64,000 bases of DNA from JAHDCJ01 sp039028895 (GTDB lineage Bacteria; Bacteroidota; Bacteroidia; Chitinophagales; Saprospiraceae), in assembly GCA_039028895.1 (NCBI GenBank), contig JBCCHF010000003.1, forward strand, positions 1-64,000. Reading direction: 5' to 3'. The position numbers and the translations under genes are program-made. This document shows positions 27,337-35,617 of this stretch, one piece after another. Under the pieces are notes generated by a model. The model was given only the letters and a program-made list of their open reading frames with translations. It made no database searches and was not told the DNA's origin. Each line of letters begins with the position of its first letter. The first letter of the stretch is position 1.

Positions 27337-27942
27337 ATGACCTGGTGGGCTGAATTTACTAATATTGAAAAACTCTTCTGGGGGATATCCATTATCTTCT
27401 CAGTTCTCTTTATCATTCAATTTGTAATAAGTCTCCTTGGACTTGATTTTGATGCTGACGCAGATCTTGATGTGGGTGGCGACGTTGACGGCCATTTCGA
27501 AGCCGATCCAGGTTTCACAATTTTCTCAGTTCGCAGTTTTATCGCTTTTATGACCTTTTTCGGTTGGACCGGCGTAATGGTTCTTGGGAATGGAGGTACG
27601 GCTTTAACGGCAGTGCTCTCAGCTACCGCTTCTGGAGGAGCAGCGATGTTTGTGGTGGGGTATATCATGTATTTATTCTTCAGATTACAGCAATCCGGAA
27701 CGCTCCAAATAGAGAATGCTTTAGGTGCTGTAGGCGAAGTCTACCTAATAATACCTTCTGCAAAAAAAGGTCGGGGCAAAGTCCTTGTCAAGGTACAAGG
27801 CACGCTCCGTGAAATGGATGCAATTACTGATGGTATCGAATTACCTACCGGATCATCGATCCGCGTTGTTGATATTTTGGAAAATAATCTGCTTTTGGTA
27901 GAACCTGTTGAAATGACATCTTTCCTCCCTACTGGCGATTGA
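27337..27942 (+). CDS. NfeD-like membrane protein
   Basis: 201 residues. An N-terminal membrane helix (about 13-35), an acidic loop with DADADLDVGGDVDG, two more helices (about 68-84 and 88-115), and a C-terminal OB-fold (about 125-195, starting GALGAVGEVYL-like) with the GxxGxv pattern. This is the layout of YuaF/NfeD1b-type proteins, which work with flotillins to organise membrane microdomains. The flotillin gene lies about 1 kb downstream with one SPFH gene in between, supporting this call. The gap after the gene carries a palindromic repeat element, so cotranscription with the SPFH genes is uncertain. Confidence 0.85.
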   Translation: MTWWAEFTNIEKLFWGISIIFSVLFIIQFVISLLGLDFDADADLDVGGDVDGHFEADPGFTIFSVRSFIAFMTFFGWTGVMVLGNGGTALTAVLSATASGGAAMFVVGYIMYLFFRLQQSGTLQIENALGAVGEVYLIIPSAKKGRGKVLVKVQGTLREMDAITDGIELPTGSSIRVVDILENNLLLVEPVEMTSFLPTGD

Positions 27943-28033
27943 ATAGGATTTTTGAAATAGAAAAAAAGTGGGATACCAATTACATTTTAGGTGTTTGCGG
28001 TCAGTTCATTTTTTTGCATTCGCTCAAAAAAAC

Positions 28034-28269
28034 GAACCAAAAAAAAGCTTGTCAAAATAAACTCACTCCGTTCGAACAGTATTTTGACGGCCTCCCACAG
28101 CTAACTAGACAATAACAAGATTCGGCCTTTTTGAAATGCCGTTAAGAAAATCATGTAATGAAGCGTATAAAATGTTTTACTGTTTAACGACCGAAGGGAG
28201 GAGTTTAAAACATTTCGCGAAATGCAATGATTTTTAGGGATTTCAAACCAGCCTTGATTTTTTTGGTTC
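28034..28269. repeat. Nested-palindrome intergenic element with 12-bp terminal inverted repeats
   Basis: The element is bounded by GAACCAAAAAAA (28034-28045) and its perfect inverse TTTTTTTGGTTC (28258-28269). Inside are further inverted pairs: GTCAAAATA/TATTTTGAC (28051-28059 / 28080-28088), AAAATCAT/ATGATTTT (28147-28154 / 28227-28234) and AAATGTTTTA/TAAAACATTT (28170-28179 / 28206-28215). No open frame is inside. It occupies nearly the whole gap between the NfeD-like and first SPFH genes. Size and structure suit a MITE- or REP-like non-autonomous element; the word AACGACCRAAGGGAG near its centre recurs in the next intergenic repeat at 30673-30687. Confidence 0.6.
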
Positions 28270-28315
28270 TTTTTTCATCTAAGGAAAAAAGAACAATAAA
28301 GGAGAATAAAATTCA

Positions 28316-28966
28316 ATGGAACCTCATATTATTATTGGTTTTGGTCTGGTAGCAATGATGGTTATCCAACTGGTATGGGCAGCATCAAGACTTAAAAAAT
28401 GTCCGCCTGGTAAGTTGCTGGTCATCTATGGCAAGACAAATGCAGGCGGCATCCAGGTGCTTAGCGAAGGGTCAGCGTTTATTTGGCCGATAATTCAAAA
28501 TTTCGAATACTTTGATACTGTTTTCGATCCAATCAAAAAGGAATATGAGAAGATATTCACCAACCAAAATAATAGGGTGAATGTTGAAATAAGAGCAACC
28601 TACTCAGTTAGTTTGGATAATTATCAAGCCGTAAAAGCGGTGCAACGATTTTCTGAAGTTGACAAAGACAAAGTCGCAACCGTAGTGGAAGACACAATAG
28701 CGTCAGGACTTCGAGAAGTCGTTGGCGAAATCACGATAAAAGAAATGAAGGCATCTGCCTTTACAGAAACGCTTGAGGCAATTTGCAATGAAAAATTGCG
28801 TAACCTGGGATTGGAATTGCAAAACCTCACAGTGATTAACATTGCCGACGAATCAAATTCTATTAATGGGGTTACCCCCGAAAAACTGAAATCGATTCTT
28901 CAATTATATATGAATGATCAGCAAGCAGAAGATTGCTTTGCCGATTTGAAAAGAGTATTAAAATAG
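28316..28966 (+). CDS. Short SPFH-domain membrane protein (flotillin paralogue without coiled coil)
   Basis: 216 residues. The N-terminal hydrophobic segment (about 3-24) and the following phrase KKCPPGKLLVIYGKT match the flotillin gene just downstream (KRCPSDRILVVYGKT), as does the SPFH core to about residue 185. The protein then stops after about 30 residues instead of continuing into the long flotillin coiled coil. It looks like a tandem duplicate that lost or never had the oligomerisation region. The gene lies 44 bp upstream of the flotillin gene and is probably cotranscribed with it. Function is inferred to be modulation of the flotillin assembly. Confidence 0.82.
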   Translation: MEPHIIIGFGLVAMMVIQLVWAASRLKKCPPGKLLVIYGKTNAGGIQVLSEGSAFIWPIIQNFEYFDTVFDPIKKEYEKIFTNQNNRVNVEIRATYSVSLDNYQAVKAVQRFSEVDKDKVATVVEDTIASGLREVVGEITIKEMKASAFTETLEAICNEKLRNLGLELQNLTVINIADESNSINGVTPEKLKSILQLYMNDQQAEDCFADLKRVLK

Positions 28967-29010
28967 TTTTAGCATCTTAATAAATATTATCTCACTTACA
29001 ACACATCTTT

Positions 29011-30462
29011 ATGGAACCATTTATTGTTATAGGAGCCGGACTCTTAGGTTTAATTGTTCTTATGTTTATTTGGGCAGCATCACGATACAAGCGTTGCCCG
29101 TCTGACCGCATTCTTGTGGTTTATGGTAAAACAGGAGGCAACCAGGCCTCAAAATGTATTCACGGTGGCGCCAAGTTCGTTTGGCCGGTGATACAGGATT
29201 ACCAATTCCTTGACCTCACGCCAATTTCAATCGACGTAGACCTGCGTGGCGCTTTGAGTAAGCAAAATATCAGGGTTAGCGTACCTTCCCAGTTTACGGT
29301 TGGGGTGTCCACCGACCCGGGTGTTATGGAAAACGCCGCTGACCGTCTTTTGGCACTTGACTCAAAAGGCATTCGTCACCTTGCTGAAAATATCATTATC
29401 GGACAGCTGCGTCTCGTAGTTGCGACCATGGATATTGAGGAAATTAATACGGATAGAGATAAATTCCTTTCCAATGTATCCACAAACGTAGGCTCAGAAC
29501 TTAGCAAAATCGGACTAAACCTGATCAACGTAAACGTTACCGACATTCAGGACGAATCAGGCTATATCGAAGCTTTGGGTAAAGAAGCCGCAGCAAAAGC
29601 GATCAACGACGCCAAGAAATCGGTTGCCGAGAAAAACCGTGACGGTTCTATCGGTGCAGCTGAAGCGCAAAAAGATCAGCGTATTAAAGTGGCAGATGCA
29701 GAAGCACTCGCAGAAGTCGGTGAAAAAGAAGCGGAAGCAGCGGCAGTGGAAGGAAAGAACAAAGCGAAAATCCTTATCGCCGATTCAGACGCAGAACGCC
29801 GTCTAAAAGAAGCGGAAGCCCTCAAGATTGCGGTATCAGCCGAAAAAATTCAAACAGCTAAGGCACTTGAAGAAGCCTATCTGGCAGAAAAGGAGGCAGA
29901 GTTGGCACGTGCCGCAAGGGAAAAAGCCACAAAAGAAGCCGACGAGATCGTAAAGGCAGAAATCGAAAAACGAAAGGTAGAAATCGAAGCTGAAGCGGAA
30001 GCAGAGCAGATCAGAAGAATCGCAAAGGGTGAAGCAGATGCGATATTTCTCAAAAAACAAGCGGAAGCGAAAGGTCTGTATGAAATACTCACAAAACAAG
30101 CGGAAGGTTTTGAAAAAATCGTTGATGCCTCAGGTAATGTTACCCGCGATGCTGTATTGCTGATGATCGCCGATAAATTACCAGAACTCGTCAAAACCCA
30201 GGTCGATGCGATCAAGAATCTCAAGATCGATAAAGTCACCGTATGGGAAGGCGGCACAAACGAAGGCGATGGTAACTCTACCTCCAAATTCGTTTCCGGT
30301 CTCTACAAATCCATTCCACCGCTTAGCGACCTGTTTAACATGGCTGGCATGGAGCTTCCTGATTACCTAGGGAAAAACAACGATGATACGCTAACACTGG
30401 AAGACAAAGAATCAGCAAAAGATGCAATCATTATTGAAAACGACGGGGAGCTCAGTGAATAA
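29011..30462 (+). CDS. Flotillin-like protein
   Basis: 483 residues. N-terminal hydrophobic anchor (about 5-24), SPFH/band 7 domain (about 30-200), then a long Ala/Glu/Lys-rich coiled coil (about 205-400) with the repeated flotillin words EAEA, KAKILIADSDAE and EAEAEQIRRIAKGEADAI, and a C-terminal tail (about 400-483). This is the standard flotillin/FloT layout. Flotillins form oligomers under the inner membrane and, with NfeD-type partners, shape membrane microdomains. It is preceded by a shorter SPFH paralogue and an NfeD-like gene, the expected partner. A repeat-rich intergenic region follows. Confidence 0.93.
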   Translation: MEPFIVIGAGLLGLIVLMFIWAASRYKRCPSDRILVVYGKTGGNQASKCIHGGAKFVWPVIQDYQFLDLTPISIDVDLRGALSKQNIRVSVPSQFTVGVSTDPGVMENAADRLLALDSKGIRHLAENIIIGQLRLVVATMDIEEINTDRDKFLSNVSTNVGSELSKIGLNLINVNVTDIQDESGYIEALGKEAAAKAINDAKKSVAEKNRDGSIGAAEAQKDQRIKVADAEALAEVGEKEAEAAAVEGKNKAKILIADSDAERRLKEAEALKIAVSAEKIQTAKALEEAYLAEKEAELARAAREKATKEADEIVKAEIEKRKVEIEAEAEAEQIRRIAKGEADAIFLKKQAEAKGLYEILTKQAEGFEKIVDASGNVTRDAVLLMIADKLPELVKTQVDAIKNLKIDKVTVWEGGTNEGDGNSTSKFVSGLYKSIPPLSDLFNMAGMELPDYLGKNNDDTLTLEDKESAKDAIIIENDGELSE

Positions 30463-30480
30463 GTGATTTGACTTCGCTTA

Positions 30481-30740
30481 ACTTGTTGTCGTTCCTTGTA
30501 GTCACTTAATTGTTTTGCACATTTCAGTTGCATCTTTTGTCGACTCCTACTTAAGGTGTCAGGATGAATAAAAAATAGAGTATGCAAACCATAACAAGTA
30601 TGCAGCGAAGCTGCAACAGCAAGTAAGTAAGCACAGCGAACGACAACAAGTAAGGCAAAGCCGACAACAGTAAACGACCAAAGGGAGTGACAACAATGCC
30701 GAAGGCAAAACAATTACGACTGCAAGGAGTAAAACAGTTT
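30481..30740. repeat. Intergenic inverted-repeat region rich in GAA-loop mini-hairpins
   Basis: The outer arms are TAATTGTTTTGC (30507-30518) and its perfect inverse GCAAAACAATTA (30705-30716), extended imperfectly on both sides (TTGTCGTTCCTTGTAG / CTGCAAGGAGTAAAACA). Between them are short hairpins with a GAA loop, such as GCAGCGAAGCTGC at 30602-30614 and GCCGAAGGC at 30698-30706, plus words shared with the 48-bp tandem array downstream (GCGAACGACAACAAGTAAG). Open frames in this stretch are produced by the repeats and are not called as genes. Confidence 0.6.
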
Positions 30741-30748
30741 AAAAAACA

Positions 30749-31759
30749 ATGCAAAACGCCCCGATTAAAGCCCGCCTTAATCAAATTTTGGCGGGCTTTC
30801 TTACGATGATAATAGGGTCCGGATTTTTCTTTGCCGGACTTCAAGCTTATGTCGATGGCCGATCTGTTTGGGGATTTGCGATCGCTGGCTTCGTGGTATG
30901 TTTTTTCATTTATCGAGCCTTTACAGGCAAATTCCGGAATCGATCAAAGGTTTTGGATACACCCTTTCCAGCTCCGTGGCGAAAATTGCTCCTTGAGCAC
31001 GTTTTTTTCTATCGTTCCCTCAATGAGGACGACAAAAGACGGTTTGAAAACGAAGTCCAGATTTTCCTTGCGGAAAAAAGGATTACCGGCATCAAAACGT
31101 CTGTTAGCGATAAAGACCGTATCCTGGTTGCAGCATCAGCAGTCATTCCAATATTCGGCTTTAGGGAATGGGAGTATGATAACCTTGGAGAAGTCTTACT
31201 CTACCCCGGCAATTTTAATCGTCAGTTTGAACAAGAAGGAAAAGGCCGCTCTGTACTTGGCATGGTCGGGCATGGTGCCATGAGTGGAGTTATGATATTG
31301 TCGAAACCTGCGTTAAACAAAGGTTTTGAAGCCAGTAATGATGGCCATAATGTCGGTATCCACGAATTTGTCCATCTTATTGATGCCCAGGATGGTTTCT
31401 TTGATGGCATTCCTTCTCTTCTTGACAAACAATACACGATACCCTGGATCAATCTCATGCATGAAGAGTCCGTCAAAATACGAGAAGGTAAATCTGATAT
31501 CAATAAATACGGTCTCACCAATAAAGCAGAGTTCTTTGCAGTCGTCAGCGAATACTTTTTCGAACATCCTCAAGATATGGCCAAAGAACATCCCGAATTG
31601 TACAAAATGCTCACCATCATCTTCCAGCAAGATCCTAAACATCGCTTTTCACAAGCTTTCAAATCATTGTTCGGATACACCGGGAAAAAGGTTGGCCGCA
31701 ATTCTCCGTGCCCCTGTGGGAGTGGTGAAAAGTATAAACGCTGTTGTCTATCTATGTAG
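30749..31759 (+). CDS. M90 (MtfA-like) zinc metallopeptidase with membrane helices and SEC-C motif
   Basis: 336 residues. Two membrane helices near the N-terminus (about 13-32 and 38-56), then a peptidase M90 domain with the zinc motif HEFVH (near residue 205, in GIHEFVHLIDAQDG) and a downstream conserved segment KAEFFAVVSEYFFEHP that supplies the third ligand in this family. The C-terminus (about 314-334) is a SEC-C zinc motif (CPCGSGEKYKRCC). E. coli MtfA is a soluble M90 peptidase linked to control of the glucose PTS. The membrane anchor and SEC-C fusion are the Bacteroidota-type variant. The gene lies between two repeat-rich gaps and is probably monocistronic. Confidence 0.9.
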   Translation: MQNAPIKARLNQILAGFLTMIIGSGFFFAGLQAYVDGRSVWGFAIAGFVVCFFIYRAFTGKFRNRSKVLDTPFPAPWRKLLLEHVFFYRSLNEDDKRRFENEVQIFLAEKRITGIKTSVSDKDRILVAASAVIPIFGFREWEYDNLGEVLLYPGNFNRQFEQEGKGRSVLGMVGHGAMSGVMILSKPALNKGFEASNDGHNVGIHEFVHLIDAQDGFFDGIPSLLDKQYTIPWINLMHEESVKIREGKSDINKYGLTNKAEFFAVVSEYFFEHPQDMAKEHPELYKMLTIIFQQDPKHRFSQAFKSLFGYTGKKVGRNSPCPCGSGEKYKRCCLSM

Positions 31760-31896
31760 CTCCCTGTCGCCTTCGGCTTGGTGTTGTCGTTCGCGTTGCT
31801 CACTTAATTGTTTTTACTTGCTGCACGTAGCTTTATCATGCATCCCAGCCAGTAAGGCGAAGCCAATAAAAGTAAGCGACTGCAAGGAGCGCCAAC
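31760..31896. repeat. Inverted partner of the tandem array
   Basis: The segment contains, in reverse orientation, a diverged copy of the tandem unit: the complement of 31785-31815 reads AATTAAGTGAGCAACGCGAA and resembles AAGTAAATGAGCGCAGCGAA of the array. It also has a GCCTTCGGC mini-hairpin at 31769-31777 and AAGGCGAAGCC at 31852. Together with the array it could fold into a large hairpin and act as a bidirectional terminator between convergent genes. Confidence 0.5.
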
Positions 31897-32117
31897 AAGT
31901 AAATGAGCGCAGCGAATGACAATAAGAAAGGCGAAGCCGACAACAAGTAAATGAGCGCAGCGAATGACAATAAGAAAGGCGAAGCCAACAACAAGTAAAT
32001 GAGCGCAGCGAATGACAATAAGAGAGGCGAAGCCGACAACAAGTAAATGAGCACAGCGAATGACAATAAGAAAGGCGAAGCCGACAACAAGTAAATGAGC
32101 GCAGCGAATGACAATAA
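31897..32117. repeat. 48-bp tandem repeat array, about 4.6 units
   Basis: Units start at 31897, 31945, 31993, 32041 and 32089 with an exact 48-bp period and only a few substitutions; the last unit is partial and ends right at the stop codon of the DUF3137 gene. Each unit contains GTAAATGAGCGCAGCGAATG followed by AAGGCGAAGCC, the latter including the very stable GCGAAGC mini-hairpin sequence. Because 48 is a multiple of three, long repetitive open frames appear on the minus strand, but they have no start context or known composition and are judged non-coding. Confidence 0.85.
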
Positions 32118-33023
32118 TTACCGATAAAGCACAAAGTCCTCAACGATATGCATCAAGTCACTGATGTCTTCGTAGAAATCACGGATGAGATGGAAATTGA
32201 CGTTTGAGCGGAAGATATTGGGCTCGAGAATATCTTTAGGTTCGTCAATAGCCAGGTAAAAATGACTTTCATTGAAGGCGACGAAAATCTTTTTGTCAAT
32301 TTTTTTCTGGTACTTTAAAATGGTTTCGAAGATACCTTGAGAAAGAATATTGGAGGTGGCTACATCAGGATTGGCGTAGGTGATGAATTCCTGTTCAAAT
32401 TCTTCGATTGGGGCTTTTACCTGGTAACCACCTTTTCTGGTAATCCCTTTGATGGTGCGCATGAGATATTGCTTGTCCTCTCGTGGTAAAATAAGGATCT
32501 TCCCTTTAAAGGGTTCGGGGAAATTGGCGTGGAAGAAAATGCCTCGAAACACCTGTTCCATTTCACTGAGTACGCGTGACGGTTGCCTGACGTCGAGTTC
32601 GCTCATCTCGAAATGGACATTACCTATCTTGCCTGTGAAATAGTCTTCTCCTCTATAATAGGGCGCACTGGTTACAAATAATTCGCTGCCAAGAAATCGA
32701 TCCTTGGGCACTTTATTCTTCATATCATACTTGATATCCTTGTTGAAAAAGTCGAGTATGAGACTTACGACAGGTGGTTTAAAGGCCGCTTTGAATTTCC
32801 TGATTCGGGCGAATAAGAAAGTACCATAAGCTACAAGCGGGATCCATGCGAATAAGGACAGTGCAGGCATGCTTGTTTTGACAACTATCACCCCAATGCC
32901 AATGAAAAGAAAGATGGACAATAGAAAAAGGACGATCATCGTCTTCCGCTTCCTGTCGAGCTTGATAAGCACTTTGTGAAGCGAAGCATTATAGAAACGC
33001 CGCAATGCAATGATTTCCTCCAT
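32118..33023 (-). CDS. DUF3137-like membrane protein
   Basis: 301 residues. A charged N-terminal helix is followed by two membrane helices (about 30-48 and 53-71) and a large cytoplasmic domain. The segment ELFVTSAPYYRGEDYFTGKIGN and the following block through FHANFPEPFKGKILILP match the DUF3137 family as I know it. No catalytic motif is known. It lies 57 bp downstream of batE on the same strand and could be the last gene of the Bat operon, though it is not a usual member. Its stop codon abuts the 48-bp tandem array. Confidence 0.78.
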   Translation of the reverse strand: MEEIIALRRFYNASLHKVLIKLDRKRKTMIVLFLLSIFLFIGIGVIVVKTSMPALSLFAWIPLVAYGTFLFARIRKFKAAFKPPVVSLILDFFNKDIKYDMKNKVPKDRFLGSELFVTSAPYYRGEDYFTGKIGNVHFEMSELDVRQPSRVLSEMEQVFRGIFFHANFPEPFKGKILILPREDKQYLMRTIKGITRKGGYQVKAPIEEFEQEFITYANPDVATSNILSQGIFETILKYQKKIDKKIFVAFNESHFYLAIDEPKDILEPNIFRSNVNFHLIRDFYEDISDLMHIVEDFVLYR

Positions 33024-33080
33024 GTGGTCTTCGGTATGCCGTTCTTAAAAATACAAAAAAAGGAATTGCGCTGTCTTGCG

Positions 33081-33878
33081 CTAGATGAGTTCAATCTCGC
33101 CGAATGGTAACCAGCCGATTTCGCCATTTGCGAGCCTTACTTTGTACCAGCACTCGTTATCTGCTGCACATGGTTTTGGCCCGATGGTGTCAAGTACTTC
33201 GACTTTTGTGCCTTCATGTAGTTTGAGCAACACAACACTTATGTCTGTGGGTGCAACATTGAGCGGAATTTCAGCAGAAAGCACTATGGCGAAATCGCTT
33301 TTTTGTTCAGTAACGGTACGTTGAGCACCCATTATTATGGGAATGACAGATAGGAACAAAAAGCCCAATCCAATGATAAACCCTAACTTTTTACGGCTTC
33401 TTGAAGATGAGAGCATCCAGCTAATGAGTCCTCCCGCAGCGGCCCATAAAAACATAATGGACAGGATCGACCACACGGTAGAGGAAATGCCATCACGCAC
33501 AAACCGCCACCATGAAACGAGGAAAAATGGTGGAAGCGGTTGGATCTCATCCTCGGCCTTTGCTCTTGCAATTGAAAGGTTGTAGACGACATCCGCCTCA
33601 CTTCTATTGATCAATAACGCTCTTTCGTAATTGATAATGGCTTTTGCCAATTGGTCCGTTTCATAGTAGGCGTTGCCCAGATTGAAATATAGGCCAACTG
33701 ACCGATGTCCAGCATCAAGTAATTGCTCGTAAGCTAAAATCGCCACATCGGCCTGCCCTGCTTCAAACGCCTCATTGGCGAAAGCCAGCTGTTCTTTAGG
33801 TGAAAGATCCTGTTGCTCCCCGGCAAAGGATCTGGCGAAAGCCAGAAAAAGAATTCCTATAACTAAAGTCCACTTCAT
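33081..33878 (-). CDS. batE: BatE: TPR and SH3 protein of the Bat aerotolerance operon
   Basis: 265 residues. Signal peptide (about 1-19, ending SFAG), TPR region (about 30-115, with YFNLGNAYYETDQLAKAIINYERAL-type units), two membrane helices (about 132-155 and 165-183) and a C-terminal SH3-like domain (about 200-262, ending WYKVRLANGEIGWLPFGEI). This is the standard BatE plan in Bacteroidota. The start overlaps the end of batD by 4 bp. Bat proteins form a membrane complex first linked to aerotolerance in Bacteroides fragilis; the exact reaction is unknown. Confidence 0.92.
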   Translation of the reverse strand: MKWTLVIGILFLAFARSFAGEQQDLSPKEQLAFANEAFEAGQADVAILAYEQLLDAGHRSVGLYFNLGNAYYETDQLAKAIINYERALLINRSEADVVYNLSIARAKAEDEIQPLPPFFLVSWWRFVRDGISSTVWSILSIMFLWAAAGGLISWMLSSSRSRKKLGFIIGLGFLFLSVIPIIMGAQRTVTEQKSDFAIVLSAEIPLNVAPTDISVVLLKLHEGTKVEVLDTIGPKPCAADNECWYKVRLANGEIGWLPFGEIELI

Positions 33879-35605
33879 TCGCCTAGTATGGAGTTTTCTA
33901 TGTCTTCAATTACACTACTGGCATCGTCGTAGGTGTGCAACATGGCATCTGCATTATCCATCGATGCGTAGAGCGCCATTTCACAGGTTTGAATCATGGC
34001 TTCCACCCTGTCAGCGTGACTTTTCCCATTAGGTAGGTTTGACAATTTATCCCGGATGATCTTCTTTGTAAGATCTGATGCAGGAATACTCATCTTATCG
34101 CTGAGATAACCCCAAAGGGCATGGGATATTTCGTTGTAAAACGCTTTACTTTCCTTCTTCTCGAGGTGCTTTTTGGCGAGCTCAAGGCGCTTTTGTGCCT
34201 CTTGTGCTGCCTTTTGCTGTTTGAGTACAGATCGGTCGATAAGACTATGAGCAATCAGATTTTGGCGTCGCTTGAAGGCAAATCCAAGTGCGAGAAGAGG
34301 AAGCACCATCAAAGTCCAGAACGGAATGGAACCGTAAAAACTGTTACCTGCTTTTGCCAATGATACATTTTGGCGATTTGGCAATAACTCTTTTTCCAGA
34401 TCTTCCGCATCTGGAATTTCTTCATCAGGCAGTGGATTTCTGCCCAGGCCTATTGCGACACTAAGTGATTGAGGGGCTAGTTGGACATAACGCATAGAGT
34501 CGGTGTCAAAATATGAGGCAGTCGGCGTAAACTCATAGTTGCCCGGCTTGCGCGGCAAGATCATATAACGGAAAGTTTTTGATCCGGCTACAAACCCATT
34601 TTCCTGGTAGACTTTTTCGGCACTTTCCGGTTCGTAGATTTCGAAATTTTCACCCAGGTCGAGTTTTGGGGCATCCAATTGCTTGACATCACCATGGCCG
34701 GTTAATATCATGTCAAGGACAAGCGCATCATCTGTTGTAAGGGTAGAGTTTTGGGCAAATACCTGCATGTCATATCGCCCAATTGCCCCTGTATAGTCTT
34801 CAGGCTGATTATATTCCGGTAAGGAACGGACATTCAATTTCAGGGTATCGCTAGCGAGCGTTTGACGAATGGCCCGTCGCTGATTAGCCAGCTTAATACT
34901 GACATTCATCCTGATAGGGTCAACAGTAAGCAACCCGGTTTTTTGTGGGAAAAGGGCTACGCGCTGTAATACTTTTGTCTTGTATTGTTGTCCTTCGACA
35001 TCTTCAATCTTAACCTGGTTGTCAAAACGCTGAATGTCCTGAGCATAGAAGCCTGGGTATTTTGATTCGGAGATAATGTTATAGCGCTCAAGGCCAACTG
35101 CGGTGTACAGCTTATAATCGACAATGACCTGTTGTCCAAGGTAAGGGTTTGATGTCGATGGCTGCGCTGCCAAAAAGATGCCTTCCCCTTCGTTAATCTT
35201 CTTAAGTAGGTCTTCGGGAGTGCCGGGGTCTCCGGGACGAACAACTGCAACTTTGAGGAGTTTGGTTTTGAATTGCTTTCCGTTCACGTTGGCTTTCGCC
35301 GACCCAATGGTAAAAGTGCCGAGTCGTTTTGGCCTTAGGTAATATGAGGCGGTAATGCTTTTTGTGAATCCACCCGCCCCAAACGAATAGCTTGATCCTG
35401 ATTCTTTGTGAATGACATCAAAATTGGGGAACTGCGGTGGCGTTATCCGGGCGTTCTCCGTGTTGGTCAAGGTAAAAGTGACTTTGCAATAGTTGCCCAT
35501 TACAACCTGTGGGGGGTCAGCAGAAGCGGTAAAAGTAACGCCTTGCTGGCCTTTGGCTGTCAGCATTCCGGTAACGGTCAATATGATGATTAAAAATGCT
35601 CTCAA
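33875..35605 (-). CDS. batD: BatD: membrane protein of the Bat operon
   Basis: 576 residues. Signal peptide (about 1-19), then a series of beta-sandwich domains opening with VTFTASADPPQVVMGNYCKVTF, the Lys/Tyr-rich oxygen-tolerance BatD pattern (SYSFGAGGFTKSITASYYLRPKR), a membrane helix at about 432-452 and a cytoplasmic helical tail to 576 with FYNEISHALWGYLSDKM. Length and plan are typical of BatD. The stop overlaps batE by 4 bp; a small BatD-like gene lies 12 bp upstream. It probably presents its beta domains to the periplasm together with the VWA proteins BatA and BatB. Confidence 0.93.
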   Translation of the reverse strand: MRAFLIIILTVTGMLTAKGQQGVTFTASADPPQVVMGNYCKVTFTLTNTENARITPPQFPNFDVIHKESGSSYSFGAGGFTKSITASYYLRPKRLGTFTIGSAKANVNGKQFKTKLLKVAVVRPGDPGTPEDLLKKINEGEGIFLAAQPSTSNPYLGQQVIVDYKLYTAVGLERYNIISESKYPGFYAQDIQRFDNQVKIEDVEGQQYKTKVLQRVALFPQKTGLLTVDPIRMNVSIKLANQRRAIRQTLASDTLKLNVRSLPEYNQPEDYTGAIGRYDMQVFAQNSTLTTDDALVLDMILTGHGDVKQLDAPKLDLGENFEIYEPESAEKVYQENGFVAGSKTFRYMILPRKPGNYEFTPTASYFDTDSMRYVQLAPQSLSVAIGLGRNPLPDEEIPDAEDLEKELLPNRQNVSLAKAGNSFYGSIPFWTLMVLPLLALGFAFKRRQNLIAHSLIDRSVLKQQKAAQEAQKRLELAKKHLEKKESKAFYNEISHALWGYLSDKMSIPASDLTKKIIRDKLSNLPNGKSHADRVEAMIQTCEMALYASMDNADAMLHTYDDASSVIEDIENSILGE

Positions 35606-35617
35606 GCCTTCAATTTA

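Noticed and set aside
30363..30844. Minus-strand open frames of about 100 codons opposite the end of the flotillin gene and over the intergenic repeat
   Set aside because: They run antisense across a repeat region and the flotillin and M90 coding ends, with no recognisable domain.
31897..32117. CRISPR array
   Set aside because: The repeats are directly adjacent with no unique spacers and no cas gene is present.
31814..32143. Minus-strand open frames encoding 16-residue repeats over the 48-bp array
   Set aside because: They exist in two frames because the period is a multiple of three, overlap the end of the DUF3137 gene and have no plausible start signal.
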